From: Protula sp. h YS-2021
Lineage: Eukaryota; Annelida; Polychaeta; Sabellida; Serpulidae
Assembly: GCA_949752745.1 (NCBI GenBank)
Contig: OX457026.1
Span: 48,454,456 to 48,518,455, forward strand
Length of the DNA: 64,000 nucleotides
Direction of reading: 5' to 3'
The translations under genes were made by a program, and so were the position numbers. Below are positions 19,821-31,029 of the stretch, piece by piece; positions within the stretch are counted from its first letter, which is position 1, and every line of letters starts with the position of its first letter. Under the pieces are notes generated by a model, which saw only the letters and a program-made list of their open reading frames with translations, did no database searches and was not told the DNA's origin.

Positions 19821-19824
19821 AAAT

Positions 19825-20100
19825 TTGAGTGTTTTGAATAAAATGCCTAAGAATTTTGAATTTCGACTGCGAGGGAACCGAGTAAAAAAATTAAAGAAAT
19901 GATAGAAAAATATAGAAGAAATATCGCAGAAACAGTTCATACATTGAACATAAAAGAAATTGAAACTTGAAACTGTTTGCTAAAACTTTCAATTAATTTT
20001 TGAAATAGCATACGGGCTGTTAAAAACCCGATTGCCCTTTGGTGCAAGAGAAATTTGATATTTAGGCGAAGTCTCTCTATCATTTCTTTCATTTTTAACC
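19825..20100 (+). repeat. Second copy of the 7300-7570 dispersed repeat
   Basis: See the landmarks given for 7300-7570. Here 'GGTGCAAGAGAAATTTGATA' is followed by 'TTTAGGCGAAGTCTCTCTAT'. Confidence 0.7.
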
Positions 20101-20780
20101 CGGTTATAATTTTTGAGCATTTTTATTGGGAACGTCCAAAGTGTGATTTGGCTTATTTTTGGCTTATACAAATTACCATACTTTCTCCGTTGTTTGCACT
20201 GCTTTTACGACGAGCATCTGTCAGCTGTTTTGAAATACAAACCTCGTGCATAGAATATTCCCTCTTCAAGTTGCCAAACTTCGATTTTACGAGCTGGTTA
20301 AGCAAGATGTTGAGATGGTGTTCCCAGTTGTCGTCGTCAAGTACGCCATTATCTAATTCTGTAATTTGTCAAACGCTTATCCTGAAATGAAGAAGTGAAC
20401 TGTAGATGGTGTCGTGCAGTACCACCAAACTCAGATGGATTTTATAGAGACATTTATGTGAAAAACTCATTGCCTCTCGTAAAGAAAGAGGATTTATTAC
20501 ATGCCGTATTGCTTCAATGTCTTCAACAATGCTGAACAATATGCAGATCATACGTGTGATGATACTCGTGTGACACCAATGCAGAACATACGTATAAACA
20601 GTTTAGCTGGTGAGTCAGAAAAACCTTTTGCAAAGAAAGGAAAGAAGAAACAAATAAAGAAGGATGTGAAGGATGTAAGTGGTTAAGGTAGAAGAACAAG
20701 TCTTGGTGGACATTCATATCAAGAAGTGTTTGAACCTAAAAATGAATCTTGCTACAAGAAATGTGAAAGCAAGAAAATAG
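20100..20780. other. Region with an unrecognised short frame
   Basis: A plus-strand frame from 20501 to 20686 (61 aa, MPYCFNVFNNAEQYADH..., Lys-rich end) follows a frame around 20410-20525 with SDGFYRDIYVKNSLP. They could be two halves of one broken coding region. No family recognised. Confidence 0.25.
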
Positions 20781-20789
20781 CATTACACA

Positions 20790-21260
20790 ACATCTAAAAG
20801 ATAGATTAAACAATGGAATAAAATGGTGCATTGTCGTTTTAGCTCGAGTTGGTGATATAGTTTACATGTGCATATTCTACTTTCGGCCAATCTTTTTGCA
20901 ACCGTCAGTCGACTTAGTCCATTATTATTTGTGCCTGGCGTCTTCGCCGCCTTTTCAGTTGCAGTTTGAAACCTGTTGCGCAAGTAGATAAGTCGCGTGG
21001 ATCGATCTTGTGCAGACGCAGTGAGTAGTGGCCTACCACTTCGCGGTCGCTGTCTTGTTTCCTGTTTCATGGTATCGCTGTTGCAAACAGTATATCGTAG
21101 CGTGGGTGCACGCAAATCTATTAGCAATTCTGTTCACAGAACTCCCTCCTTCCAGCATGCTAATCATTGTCTGGTGATCGTTTTCTCTATGTCGCGGCAT
21201 GCTTCTTTCAATGTAACGACTTTCCGATTTTTCCAGAACTTTCTGTTTATGGTGAAAAAA
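20790..21260 (-). pseudogene. Tc1/mariner transposase N-terminal fragment, frameshifted
   Basis: The minus strand carries ISMLEGGSSVNRIANRFAC, then ATIYCLQQRYHETG, and after a frameshift RPRSGRPLLTASAQDR with RLIYLRNRFQTATE. This is the bipartite HTH and GRPR-like linker of Tc1-family transposases, which bind terminal inverted repeats. The catalytic DDE part is missing. Confidence 0.8.
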
Positions 21261-21299
21261 GTAACAAGTACTGATTGAATAATACGGAACATGACCCAT

Positions 21300-22240
21300 G
21301 TTTGCTATGCCTGAAAAAAGTGTCAGTTGAAGTCAAAGCTCAAAATTGAAAAAAAATTGTGTTTTAGAAATTTTAGTATCCAGACATTTTGTTTTCCAAG
21401 ATATCGAAAAAATTCAATGTTTACTTTCTTTTGTTCGCCAGTATATATCATATGCAAAACCACAGGTCAAATAAATTAATGAATCATGAAATAAAACACA
21501 ACCATACATTCATTTTGTCAGGCCCATCTAGTAATAAATAAACGGGTCTTCGTTGGAGTGATCTGAACTATGAGGACCTGTCTACTTCTCAGACGAGTAA
21601 ACAGATAAACTAGAAACATTCGACTAGCTAGCACCTCTAGACCAACAGCTCGTTAATTATGACTTAGAGTAGGAAATTATGGGCGTACGCTGAACGATTT
21701 AATTGCCCATAATACTTGCTTAACAAGATCTTATCCGTCCAACCAAGGTCCATAGAATTCGACCCTTGCGATAAATGCAGCCTTTGCTGTTGTTGGTCTT
21801 TTTTTGCACCCGTGAGGTCTTATATTTTAAGGAAATTTCTTTGTGAGCAATTTCTTTGAATTTCATATTTTATGTTCTTTCTCTAACAAAGTAGTATATT
21901 AGCACTTTTTGTGAGAAAGTTACTGACTTCAAATTTTTAAAATGTTGTTTATAGTCTATTCAAAAAGGTCAAGGGCGTACCCGAAGTGTGGCTCGGATAC
22001 GATTTTGTTCACGAGAACCGGTTTCGGTTGGCCAGATAAACGGCAGTTCTAGACCCAGTTATGCGGTTCTGGAACCAGTTATTGCCCACCTAAGCGCACG
22101 GTTAAATATTCTGCTTTTTGGTATTGCCAGGGTACTTTTTATCCTGCTTGGTTTGGTCAGTGATTGATATCATTAAATACAGAGCCTGTAACCTCCCGTT
22201 TAACTTGTCATATCTTTATAACACGCGATAGAAGGAAATA
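21300..22240. other. Unassigned region before the LINE tail
   Basis: No gene recognised. Short repeated phrase 'CCAGTTATGCGGTTCTGGAA' / 'CCAGTTATTG' at 22057-22085. Confidence 0.3.
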
Positions 22241-22526
22241 ATTCTGTCTTTATTCTTTATTCTTTTTTTTTTCAAAAATCCTTATTTAAAGGACACATTG
22301 GCATGCAGATGTACAATTTTTTAAGTCGTGAGTAACATAATATTCTATGTACAATAACAGGAGGTATTGGGCGTACTTTTAAATGCATAAATTGGTCGAA
22401 AAGCACCGTAATTATTTCAACAATCAATCAAGCAGTAAAAATAAGAGCAAGACATAGCTGGACGGCAATCTCACCTTAAAAATTAACTAAATACAGACAA
22501 TATAATATTCATAAATTTACTTAGTT

Positions 22527-23258
22527 TCACCATTTTGACTTAGTCTCCATTATTCTTTTAAAAATTAGACAGTTCACATTATTGAAAATACGTCTTCCAA
22601 GATATTCTTTTCTTTCAGTTTCAAAGAAAGTACATTCAAATAATAAATGGAGCTCATCGTATCTAGTTCCTGAGTTACATAAAGTGCAATTTACATCTAG
22701 ATCTACATTATTATCAAATCGTGCTACTGCAACGGGAATCTTACTATTCCTACATCTAAATTTAGCCATTTTCTGAGCCATTATCCTAGGGAGCTTTTTG
22801 ATATAGGGCTCTTCTTCAAAGATTTCTTTATACATTCTATAAATTGTACAATTATTTGAATCATATACGGAGCTTCTCCAGGAGCTTATAAACTGGTCTT
22901 TAATACGGGTTTTTATAAGGTTTTTAAATCGCAATTTAGATATAGTACCGAGATTAGCTTGATTTATCCATAGATACGATAAACCAAGGTTATCTAGCGC
23001 ATTCCTTACGTACATTAGCCAACCGTGCTTATAACTATTACCATTGAAGTTAAAAAGGTGCAAACATACATTATACAATATGTTCGTAATTTTCCTGTCA
23101 TTTTTTTCACTAACTATTTTATACCTGTAGTTCAAAATTTTCATTTTTACATCTTCCTTAAGAGGTAGTCTTCCCACTTCCCCTAATACCATTACTGTTC
23201 CTGTGCATTTGTCAAAGTTTAGAACATACTTATAATATTTTAACTGAACTTTTTCCAC
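22527..23258 (-). pseudogene. LINE ORF2 C-terminal domain
   Basis: 243 codons. Basic, helix-rich region ending with a zinc-knuckle-like C-T-L-C followed by E-L-H-L-L-F-E-C (C-x2-C-x9-H-x4-C spacing), typical of the C terminus of many APE-type non-LTR elements. It is separated by a frameshift from the RT segment at 23343. Confidence 0.7.
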
Positions 23259-23342
23259 TATCTCTGCGCAATATGCCCCTCAAATTTCACAACCATACGT
23301 AAGTACGGGTTTAACGAGACTTTCAATAGATCAATCTGTAAG

Positions 23343-23675
23343 TCAAGGTCTAGACCCATCATTCTTGAAAGCCGTACATGCTTTTATTACCTTGCTGGGT
23401 CGCATAATTCTGTTCTTTTTTAATGAACCGTTACAGTTCATTTTGACTCCTAGATATAAGAAATCATCAACGACTTCAAGCACAATATTGTCATATAAAA
23501 ATGCTGGTTTATTACGTAATTTACCCTTACTGAATATAACTATTTTAGTTTTTGTAGGATTAACCTGGCGATTCCAAGTGTTACAGCACTCTAGCATAGA
23601 ATTTAAGGCATTTTGGAGGTCGGCAATAGATTCAGCTAATATAATAGTATCGTCAGCATAAAGTAAAATATACAA
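23343..23675 (-). pseudogene. LINE reverse transcriptase, catalytic YADD segment
   Basis: Contains LLYADDTIILAESIADLQ, the RT catalytic motif, followed by L-E-C-C-N-T-W and F-L-Y-L-G-V-K. The frame ends in the thumb region. Confidence 0.85.
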
Positions 23676-23727
23676 CTGAAAAATACCTCTATATCATCAT
23701 TAGATAGGGACTCTTTCGTAATTTAAT

Positions 23728-23946
23728 TTAAATAATTAAGACCGCCATATTTTTAGATAAAAATTCAACTAAATCTTCCAAGAACATGGCAAAAAGTACA
23801 GGAGATAAGTTTCCACCCTGTCTTACACTTACATTACAACTAAAATACTCATTGGACAGGGAGCCATTGATTTCAATCTTAGATTTTGCTTCTTTGTACG
23901 TATTGTGGATTACATTCAAAAATTTACCACCAATATTATTTGACAA
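23728..23946 (-). pseudogene. LINE reverse transcriptase, SVRQGGNLSPVLF segment
   Basis: Encodes VSVRQGGNLSPVLFAMFLED, the conserved G-V-R-Q-G-D-x-L-S-P-x-L-F motif before the catalytic YADD. The usual Asp is replaced by Asn. A frameshift separates it from both neighbours. Confidence 0.8.
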
Positions 23947-24002
23947 AAAGTTTTTTTTTCACAAGAAGGTCCTATCGATAGAATTAAACGCTTTTTTTAT
24001 AA

Positions 24003-24407
24003 TCAACAAACGCACAAAAAAAGTTTCTTACCGCTAAATAAGTATAGTTTTATGATGACATCGAGTGCGAAAATGTGATCAATTGTGGAATAATTTTCCC
24101 TAAATCCCGCCTGTTCTTCCCCCATAATACCGTACACGTTCAAATATTTACCAAGTCTTATATTTTCTGGGTTTTCCTTAACACCTTTGTTTTTATATAT
24201 TGGTAATATGTAACCTAGGAACCATTCTTCTGGGACCAGGCCCGTTTTTAGCACTAGGTTAAACAGTAAAGTAATTACTTTTGACATCTTGCAATAAGCA
24301 CTTTTAATAAACTCATTTATAATATTATCACATCCTGGGGATTTACCGTTCTTTAACATGGACAAAGCTTTACCTATCTCCTTTTCAGTGAAATCGCTAT
24401 CTAACAT
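24003..24407 (-). pseudogene. LINE reverse transcriptase, N-terminal fingers
   Basis: Contains L-K-N-G-K-S-P-G-C-D, P-E-E-W, I-L-P-I-Y-K-N-K-G and E-Q-A-G-F-R, the standard order of RT motifs 0-2. The first catalytic Asp region (ALDVIIKLYL) is partly degenerate. Confidence 0.8.
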
Positions 24408-25596
24408 AACATTACCTGGACATTATTATCACCAAGGGACCAGTTCATTGGGTCTGTAACATTTTCGGAATTACCTAATTTCTTGAAATGCTCAATGAAA
24501 GCATTCATATTCAAATTTGCGGCACTTTTACGCTTAATATTTTCATTTTTACTTAACAAATCCCAATATTCTTTGGAGGTATTACTCTTCAAAGATCGCA
24601 ATTTTTTTGCTTATATTATGTTGGTAAGTTTTGAAACTATCTTTAAGTAATTTGTTGTACTCTTTACTCTTTTCTTTAAATTCTGCACCACCAATTAGGC
24701 CATTGTTTACCCTGTTTTAACAACATTGAACTCTTTTCTTTTTGCTTCGCAGAGCTCGTTATACGACGGTTTGGATAGGGTTTTACGCGGCTTTTTGCCT
24801 TTTTTCTTTTTTGCGCTATTGAGCTAGATTTAATACCAGCATTGATAAATACATTTACAATTTGAGACATGATAATATCTACTTGCTTTTTGTTTACAAT
24901 TTCATTTGATAACAAGTCAGATAATAATAGTTCGATATTGTTAACTTCGGTGTCATTTATGGCATCAACATAATTGTCTTTTTGTAGGGGATCCCACCTT
25001 GGTCTACAAAATTTTACCGAGCTCGTATCTTCTACATTTTCTTCCCCATCTTCCTCGTCAGGAGGGTTCGAGTCCTCAAGTGCTGCCTTAAATTCTACTG
25101 ATACTGGACAATGTACGTCGGAATATAGTGAGCAGAATTTCAATACCTCGAAATTCAGAATCTTAGTAAATAGGCGTGGCGTAGTTATTACGTAGTCAAC
25201 AAGACTGGCATTTTTACAAGTCACTTTCCCCAGTCGTATGTCTTTACCATGCCTACCATTACAAATAAATAGACCCAAGTTTTTGCACATGTCAATCAGT
25301 TTATATCCATAATTATTTCTCTGCGTATCCTTGAAGTGCCTGTTCATACCAAAACCACAGTTAACTAGTAATGAAAAATCACTCTCAAGGCCAGAAATAT
25401 CCTTAATAGTTGTATTTGGCTCTATATGGTCTTTCATACTTGCGGTCCTCGCATTGAAGTCGCCCAGAATAAGCAATTCGTTGTTATTTCTATTTTCTAC
25501 AAGTTTCAGTTTCATCGAAATGACCCTCTGAACCATACACTGAGTCCTCACATAGACATAGATACACGCAATAAGTAAGGGTTCGCCAAAACACAT
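24401..25596 (-). pseudogene. LINE ORF2 endonuclease C-terminal half and linker
   Basis: The frame at 24676-25596 carries LLILGDFNARTASM (endonuclease Asp/Asn), an N-G-R-H-G-K-D-I-R block, L-V-D-Y-V-I-T and Y-S-D-V-H-C-P-V (the S-D-H position). An acidic/basic linker follows, continuing at 24401-24601. Confidence 0.8.
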
Positions 25597-26009
25597 TTAT
25601 CCACAGATATAAGTAAGGTTGAACTGTTTTTTTTAATCACTGTTACATGTTTGACTAGCGAGTCTTTCATTATGAATGCGGTTCTCCCACTGCTACTACG
25701 AAACTGCTCTGTTCATAAAAATACAGTAGTTCGGTATATTAATACTATCAAGATTTATGAGTTTAGTCTCTGTGATACAAAGTCAAAATCAAATATTAGA
25801 TCATCGAATTCATACTTAGTTAGTTTTGATTTTAATCCACAAATATTTAAATTACAAACTTTAATGCTGTGCTTTGCGGTATAGCTATGTTCATAAGTCA
25901 CTGAGAAATTATCCGAATCATTGTTCAATTCACCACCAAATTCATTAATCAATTCTCTTGGCCTTATGACGTTTCTTTTATCATCAACGAAAGAGTTCTG
26001 TCGGCGCAA
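25597..26009 (-). pseudogene. LINE ORF2 endonuclease N-terminal part, broken
   Basis: The frame at 25755-26009 contains I-K-V-C-N-L-N-I-C-G-L-K, the first endonuclease motif. The 'TETKLD'-type motif is displaced into another frame at about 25768-25790 and stops follow, so this part is frameshifted. Confidence 0.7.
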
Positions 26010-26043
26010 TGTGTCCGGTCTGGCCTATTCCATCAGAGCTCTC

Positions 26044-26757
26044 TCACATTTCATCTGGTTCAAATCCATGTTCAAATAGAAGGTTAGGATTTTTTACGGA
26101 GATCAAAGTTTCTTCTTCTGATCGGGGTTTCTTTTTGAAGAAACACACAATTCCATTTTTGGTATGTGCAGATTTGTATCTACTTTTCACAACACTAAGC
26201 AGGACCCTTCTGCCTTTTGTTAAGTCTTCGAAGAGAGATACCTCTTCCTTTTTAAGGCGATCCTTAATGCTGCGTTTCTTCATCACTAGAGATGTTTTGA
26301 TTTCTCTGTCTCTGAACTTCACTATCACTGATCTTCGAGAGTTACTTTTCTCTTTGGCTATGCGGAATGCAGTGAAGTCTTCTCTCTTAACGTCTATCTG
26401 CATCTTATTTGCGATATCAATCACAAAATCATCAGAATGTTTCTCTTCACTCAGGTTTACTATCCTTATGTTTTTGATTAGATTTTCCTGCTTTATTTCG
26501 TCAATATCCAGATGACTTTTGGCTGCCTTCGCAGTAGTTTGGAGGTTAATTTCCTCCGGTATTGCTTTGCGCACTTCTTCCTTCACGTCTTTCAGTTGTT
26601 CCCTCACTTTATCTCGGACAATCGGTATGATTGCCCTATAGAGTCTGTTCATAACCCCATCAATAATTTCTGGCAGAATGCTGGGTAGCATGGCCTTCAC
26701 TGACTCGATAGCTTTTGACTGGAGTTCATCGTTCGGCTTGTTCGTTTCCGAAGTCAC
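26044..26757 (-). CDS. LINE ORF1 (RNA-binding chaperone-like protein)
   Basis: Intact 237-codon frame. The N-terminal half is predicted helical/coiled (P-E-I-I-D-G-V-M-N-R-L then KVREQLKDVKEEVRKAI). The central part reads N-I-R-I-V-N-L-S-E and V-I-V-K-F-R-D-R-E-I-K, like the RRM-type core of LINE ORF1 proteins. The C terminus is basic and ends L-F-E-H-G-F-E-P-D-E-M. It would coat the element RNA. Intact ORF1 beside broken ORF2 suggests moderate age. Confidence 0.75.
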   Translation of the reverse strand: MTSETNKPNDELQSKAIESVKAMLPSILPEIIDGVMNRLYRAIIPIVRDKVREQLKDVKEEVRKAIPEEINLQTTAKAAKSHLDIDEIKQENLIKNIRIVNLSEEKHSDDFVIDIANKMQIDVKREDFTAFRIAKEKSNSRRSVIVKFRDREIKTSLVMKKRSIKDRLKKEEVSLFEDLTKGRRVLLSVVKSRYKSAHTKNGIVCFFKKKPRSEEETLISVKNPNLLFEHGFEPDEM

Positions 26758-26895
26758 ATCGGGTCCTTTTTGTGTATATCTTCAGCAGACGCTGAATAGC
26801 TACCATTTAAATTCTTTTCGTTATAACGCTGTTAGTTTAATTTCGTTTGAGCGGCCGGGCTATTAGCTAATCTCTTGTGATAAGCACTAAAACGT

Positions 26896-28077
26896 GTGGC
26901 ATGGCACAAGAAAGCAAACTGGGATAGCATTCGGGAAGAAGCAGAAACCTTTCAACAAAATTACTTCTCTAGAAACCCAAATTCATTTTCTGTGGATGAG
27001 AACAACATCTATATAGAAACTAATCTAAAACAAATCATTGAAGACCATATCCCTATGAAATCTTCTAGGAACAAAACTTCTTATCCATGGATAACTATTA
27101 AAATCAAAAAGCTACAAAGGAAACGAGATAGAACATACAGAAGATTGAAGAAACTAAATTCTAGAAAGTTAAAAGTGAAATTCCAAAAACTAAGAACCCA
27201 AGTAAAAAAAGAAATCAAAGTTAGTCATGACTCTCACGTGCAAAATCTAGGTGATTCACTTAAGGACAGCCCCAAACCGTTCTGGTCATACATCAAGTCG
27301 CTGAGAAAGGAGTCACATGGCATCCCGACGCTTTCTAAAGAAACCAGCGGCGAGGCAACCACAGATGTAGATAAAGCTGAAGTCCTAGTGAACCAGTTCT
27401 CGTCCGTATTTACCCAAGAAGATATGACGAGTCTTCCCCAACTACAACAACTTTATCCAGATATGCCTCCGCTGACTTTCGGACTGAAAGGAGTAGAGAA
27501 ATTATTTAAAGAAATCAACCCTATAAAAGCTGGTGGACCAGATGACCTGTCCGCTCGGTTCCTTAAAGAAACTGCTTCACAAATTGCCCCTGTTTATCTC
27601 CACTTATTCAAGCAATCATATACCAAATCAGTAGTTCTATCCTCCTGGAGACGCGCAATAGTGTCCCCCATCTACAAAAAAGGACCACGAAACAATCCAG
27701 CAAACTACCGACCTGTATCATTAACTGCAATACCTTGTAAAATTTTGGAACATATAATCGTATCAAAAACTTGGGAACACCTAAACCTTCATAATATCAT
27801 AACGCCCAAACAGCATGGTTTCCGTGCAGGCATGTCCTGTGAAACGCAGTTGCTAGAAGCCCTCTACGACTGGACGACTATTATGAATGAAGGCTCTGGG
27901 CAAATAGACTCAATAGTTCTTGACTTCAGTAAAGCTTTTGATGTTCGTTCGTTTCTCCTGTCTCGTAGCCATCGAGTTGTAGTGAATGGAAGTTCCTCCA
28001 CTGATCACAGTGTAACGTCTGGAGTCCCCCAAAGGGTCTGTGCTGGGACCCTTGCTATTCCTGTTATATATAAATGA
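26896..28077 (+). pseudogene. LINE reverse transcriptase N-terminal half
   Basis: Contains K-A-G-G-P-D-D-L, S-S-W-R-R-A-I-V-S-P-I-Y-K-K-G, N-Y-R-P-V-S-L-T, KQHGFRAGMSCETQLLE, and L-D-F-S-K-A-F-D with the first catalytic Asp. The usual K-V-P-H-R...L block after A-F-D is deleted, joining directly to V-R-S-F-L-L-S-R. A one-base insertion in the G-V-P-Q-G motif (about 28030) shifts the frame. Confidence 0.85.
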
Positions 28078-28980
28078 TATTGGCAAGGAACTTACCTCAA
28101 CAATACGCCTTTTTGCCGACGACAGTGCCCTATACCGACGAATTAAATCCATAGAAGATTCTCTTGCGCTTCAAAGTGATCTCGACCGCTTACAAAACTG
28201 GGCCAATACATGGCAAATGTCATTGAATGTTAAAAAATGTAAAACCCTGCGAATTACCCGACGAATCAAATATAAGATAGACTTTGTTTACAAAATGAAA
28301 AGCACCATATCATCTGCTACAGAACCCTTGCAGGAAATCACAAGTGACAAATACCTTGGCATTATTCTGGACTCGAAATTATCTTTTAACTCACACGTTG
28401 ATGAAATTGTCAAAAAAGCTACGAAACTACTGAACCTCTGTCGCCGCAACCTTAGCATGTGCTCTTCAGAATTGAAAGAAGCGACATACAAAGCTATAGT
28501 GCGTCCACATCTGGAGTATGCCACTGTTGCGTGGAACCCTCATACTAAGCAAAGTATATGCAAGATAGAAGCGGTTCAACGTAGAGCAGCTCGGTTCGTG
28601 CTTGGGGAATATCGCTACGGTCCTGATGTCTGCATTACACACAGCATCAGAGAAGTTCTGAAATGGCCTACCCTAGAGTCACGAAGGCAGTTACACGATT
28701 TGCATCTTTTCTACAAAGTGAGAAACGGCCTCATAAACATCACCTTCCCTCCCATAGTGCGTCCATCAGTCCATCATCCTTCGTCATACATACACATACA
28801 AGCCCTGCACTCAGAAGCATTCCGCACCACTTCTTCGTGCGTACAATTAGGATTTGGAATAAATTGCCAGTTCTTGTCCAAACTGCACCAACTCTAGATA
28901 CCTTCAGTTCCCTCCTCAACTCCTGGGCAGTACCCACTGCTGCTAGAACAGGAATTCAACCGGCGTGGAGGCGAGTGTAG
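28040..28980 (+). pseudogene. LINE reverse transcriptase C-terminal half
   Basis: L-G-P-L-L-F-L-L-Y-I-N-D-I, then R-L-F-A-D-D-S (catalytic), YLGIILDSKLSFNSHV, IVRPHLEYATVAWNP and VQRRAARFVLG, a signature of CR1/Jockey-type elements. A late frameshift near 28740 moves the C terminus into another frame ending at 28980. Confidence 0.85.
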
Positions 28981-29139
28981 AAATGAAACGCCACGATTTT
29001 AGTCATCACCTACACAAGATTTTACCGAAGTGTTTTGGTTGTTCTGAGTTTTGTGCACCGAGTGTAGATATGTACTAAGTACAGTCCAGGATGGCTATAA
29101 GCTTTTGGGACTTACAACCATTGAAGATTGAAGATGAGA

Positions 29140-29770
29140 ATGCATAGCATTTGCGGAACCACCCACGTGTTTGTCATTGTTTACAGAATCCAATTTTTTA
29201 CCACTAGTAGCCATTTTTCACAGGAAAGTTTCATAAAAATCAATTCACAAGAATAACAATTATATGGTACATAGAACTTAACTAAATGGTGTCCAATACA
29301 ACACAGGTAAATCACAAACTTAAATATTTTTCATAACACTCACGACTTTGTTTACATCCGGGTTGTTCGTGGGTCCTGGGTCTTGAGAGTAAAATCATAT
29401 CTCGGACACTCAAAAACTGCACCACGTCTTCCATCGCAGTTCCTTGCTCGCACCGGAGATTACATTATATTCGCGAAATAAGCGGAAGCTCTCCAGAGGT
29501 CAGCTAATGAATTTAACAACGTTATGTGCAGACTTTTGGTGACGTCATTTATTTACACTAACAACTTTCGTGACAAAATGATTTTGTACGTTGAAAGTAA
29601 GGCTTTTCCGGTAAGGCTTTTGTCAATATTGAACATTTATGGACAGTATTTGAACAATGTCTATTTGTACCATGAAAAGCTATTTGTTCCATAAAAAGCT
29701 ACTGCTAAGACAGCCTAGATGGTAGATTTTGAAATTTGATGCGGATAGACCGAAACAGACTTGACATTTA
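29140..29770. other. Unassigned region
   Basis: No gene, RNA or repeat recognised between the LINE tail and the next repeat copy. Confidence 0.35.
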
Positions 29771-29773
29771 GTT

Positions 29774-30045
29774 CCAGGGGACCTTTTCTATCTCCCTAGG
29801 ACAGAAAGGACCACAGTTCCTGTAGTGGAAATAGCCTTTGATTTCAACTTTCGAGGCTTTGGATCTTTCGGCGCACATTCTAGGCAACCGAGGTTCGAAC
29901 TGGCAGGCTTTGTCTCAAAAAGCGTACTTGTACTATGAGTACTGCGCATTATTTTGACCTCGACGATTGTTAGTCCTAGATGACTCTTGCGGTCTTTCTT
30001 TTCATATTTCTATCCTAGGAAGATAGAAAGGGTCCGCTCGGACCA
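29774..30045. repeat. Repeat copy A, flanked by inverted TTTCTATCTTCCTAGGA-type ends
   Basis: The left part (CCTTTTCTATCTCCCTAGGACAGAAAGG, then TGGATCTTTCGGCGCAC, then CTGGCAGGCTTT) recurs directly at 30735-30960. The right end at 30012-30040 (CCTAGGAAGATAGAAAGGGTCC) is the inverse of the left end, so this copy is bounded by inverted repeats. Confidence 0.6.
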
Positions 30046-30729
30046 GACGATTGTGGGCAGGCATTCGAGTTTCTGTATCCTGATATCAAGAAAAATCAAT
30101 TTTTTCTCAGTACAAAATTATTATTTGACTTGGCTCGGAGTCAGCTCTGACTTAAATAACTTGGTACCAGGACGAGACAGTGATTGGGACAAAATTACGG
30201 GTTCTTATCGATTTTAGGGAATTATCCCTCAACTGACACGTGAACAAATTATATACCACCGACAGAAGAGGTCTAACCAAACAATGCTAATACAAAACAC
30301 ACAACTTACCTGTATGCGGACATTAAAATACACAAAAGTATAAATTGTGTTTGTAAGGTAAACAGTAGACAAGTTTGGGACATTAAATGTCGGCCTGAAC
30401 ATGAACCAGTCACAGACAGCGTTAAAACTGATGTCCTAGAACATGAACCAATCACAAACAGCGTTACAACCGATGTCCCAGGTCCAAGATGGCGACGTCA
30501 ACAAATGAACAGCTGATCAATCTGGCTGGTTTTATTAACTTTTCTCTTGAACAACAAATGATACTTTCAATTTTATGTTAGAATATTATGAGATACACTT
30601 TCCCAAGTATGTGGATCTAAGGATATCCCATAATAAAATGAGTAAAGCAGGTTTCAGCGTATCTGCGTCAAATGTCTCATTCTACCCTCCGTCTCATTCT
30701 ACGGTCTGAGCCTTGTATATCTCTGTATA

Positions 30730-30965
30730 GTCCCAGCGGACCCTTTCTATCTTCCTAGGACAGAAAGGGTCACAGTTCCTGCAATAGAAATGGCCATTGA
30801 TCTCAATTTTCGAGACTCTGGATCTTTCGGCGCACGTTCAAGGACACCGAGGCTCGAACTGGCAGGCTTTTTCTTTAAAAGCACACTGAGAAGTACCCTG
30901 GCGCATTATTTTCGACCTCATCGAAACTCCCAGACTAGAGTACATATGGTTTTGCAACTGTGGAT
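30730..30965. repeat. Repeat copy B, direct duplicate of 29774-30000
   Basis: GGACCCTTTCTATCTTCCTA at 30739-30758 pairs with GACAGAAAGGGTC to form a hairpin. The rest matches copy A through 'TCGGCGCAC', 'CGAGG.TCGAACTGGCAGGC' and 'GCGCATTATTTT.GACCTC'. No matching inverted right end was found. Confidence 0.6.
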
Positions 30966-31029
30966 TCACTGTTGTTGTGGGCGATAATGAGGGATTCGAT
31001 ATCCTGATCTCAAGAAAACACATATTTTT

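Larger units (their letters stand above)
22244..26800 (-). mobile_element. Non-LTR retrotransposon, near full length, minus strand
   Basis: From 26757 leftward the element has ORF1, then an APE endonuclease, reverse transcriptase and a C-terminal Cys motif domain, and it ends in a short 3' tail of AAGAATAAAG repeats (plus strand 22244-22270, CTTTATTCTTTATTCTT). ORF2 carries several frameshifts, so it is not autonomous. The 5' end is around 26760-26880, where it meets the plus-strand LINE head to head. Confidence 0.8.
26886..29135 (+). mobile_element. CR1/Jockey-like LINE, 5'-truncated, plus strand
   Basis: Begins without endonuclease near 26886 and ends around 29135 in a short tail of repeated ATTGAAG. 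The ORF covers linker, RT and C-terminal region but is broken once. A ~40-codon deletion removes part of the RT palm. Confidence 0.8.
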
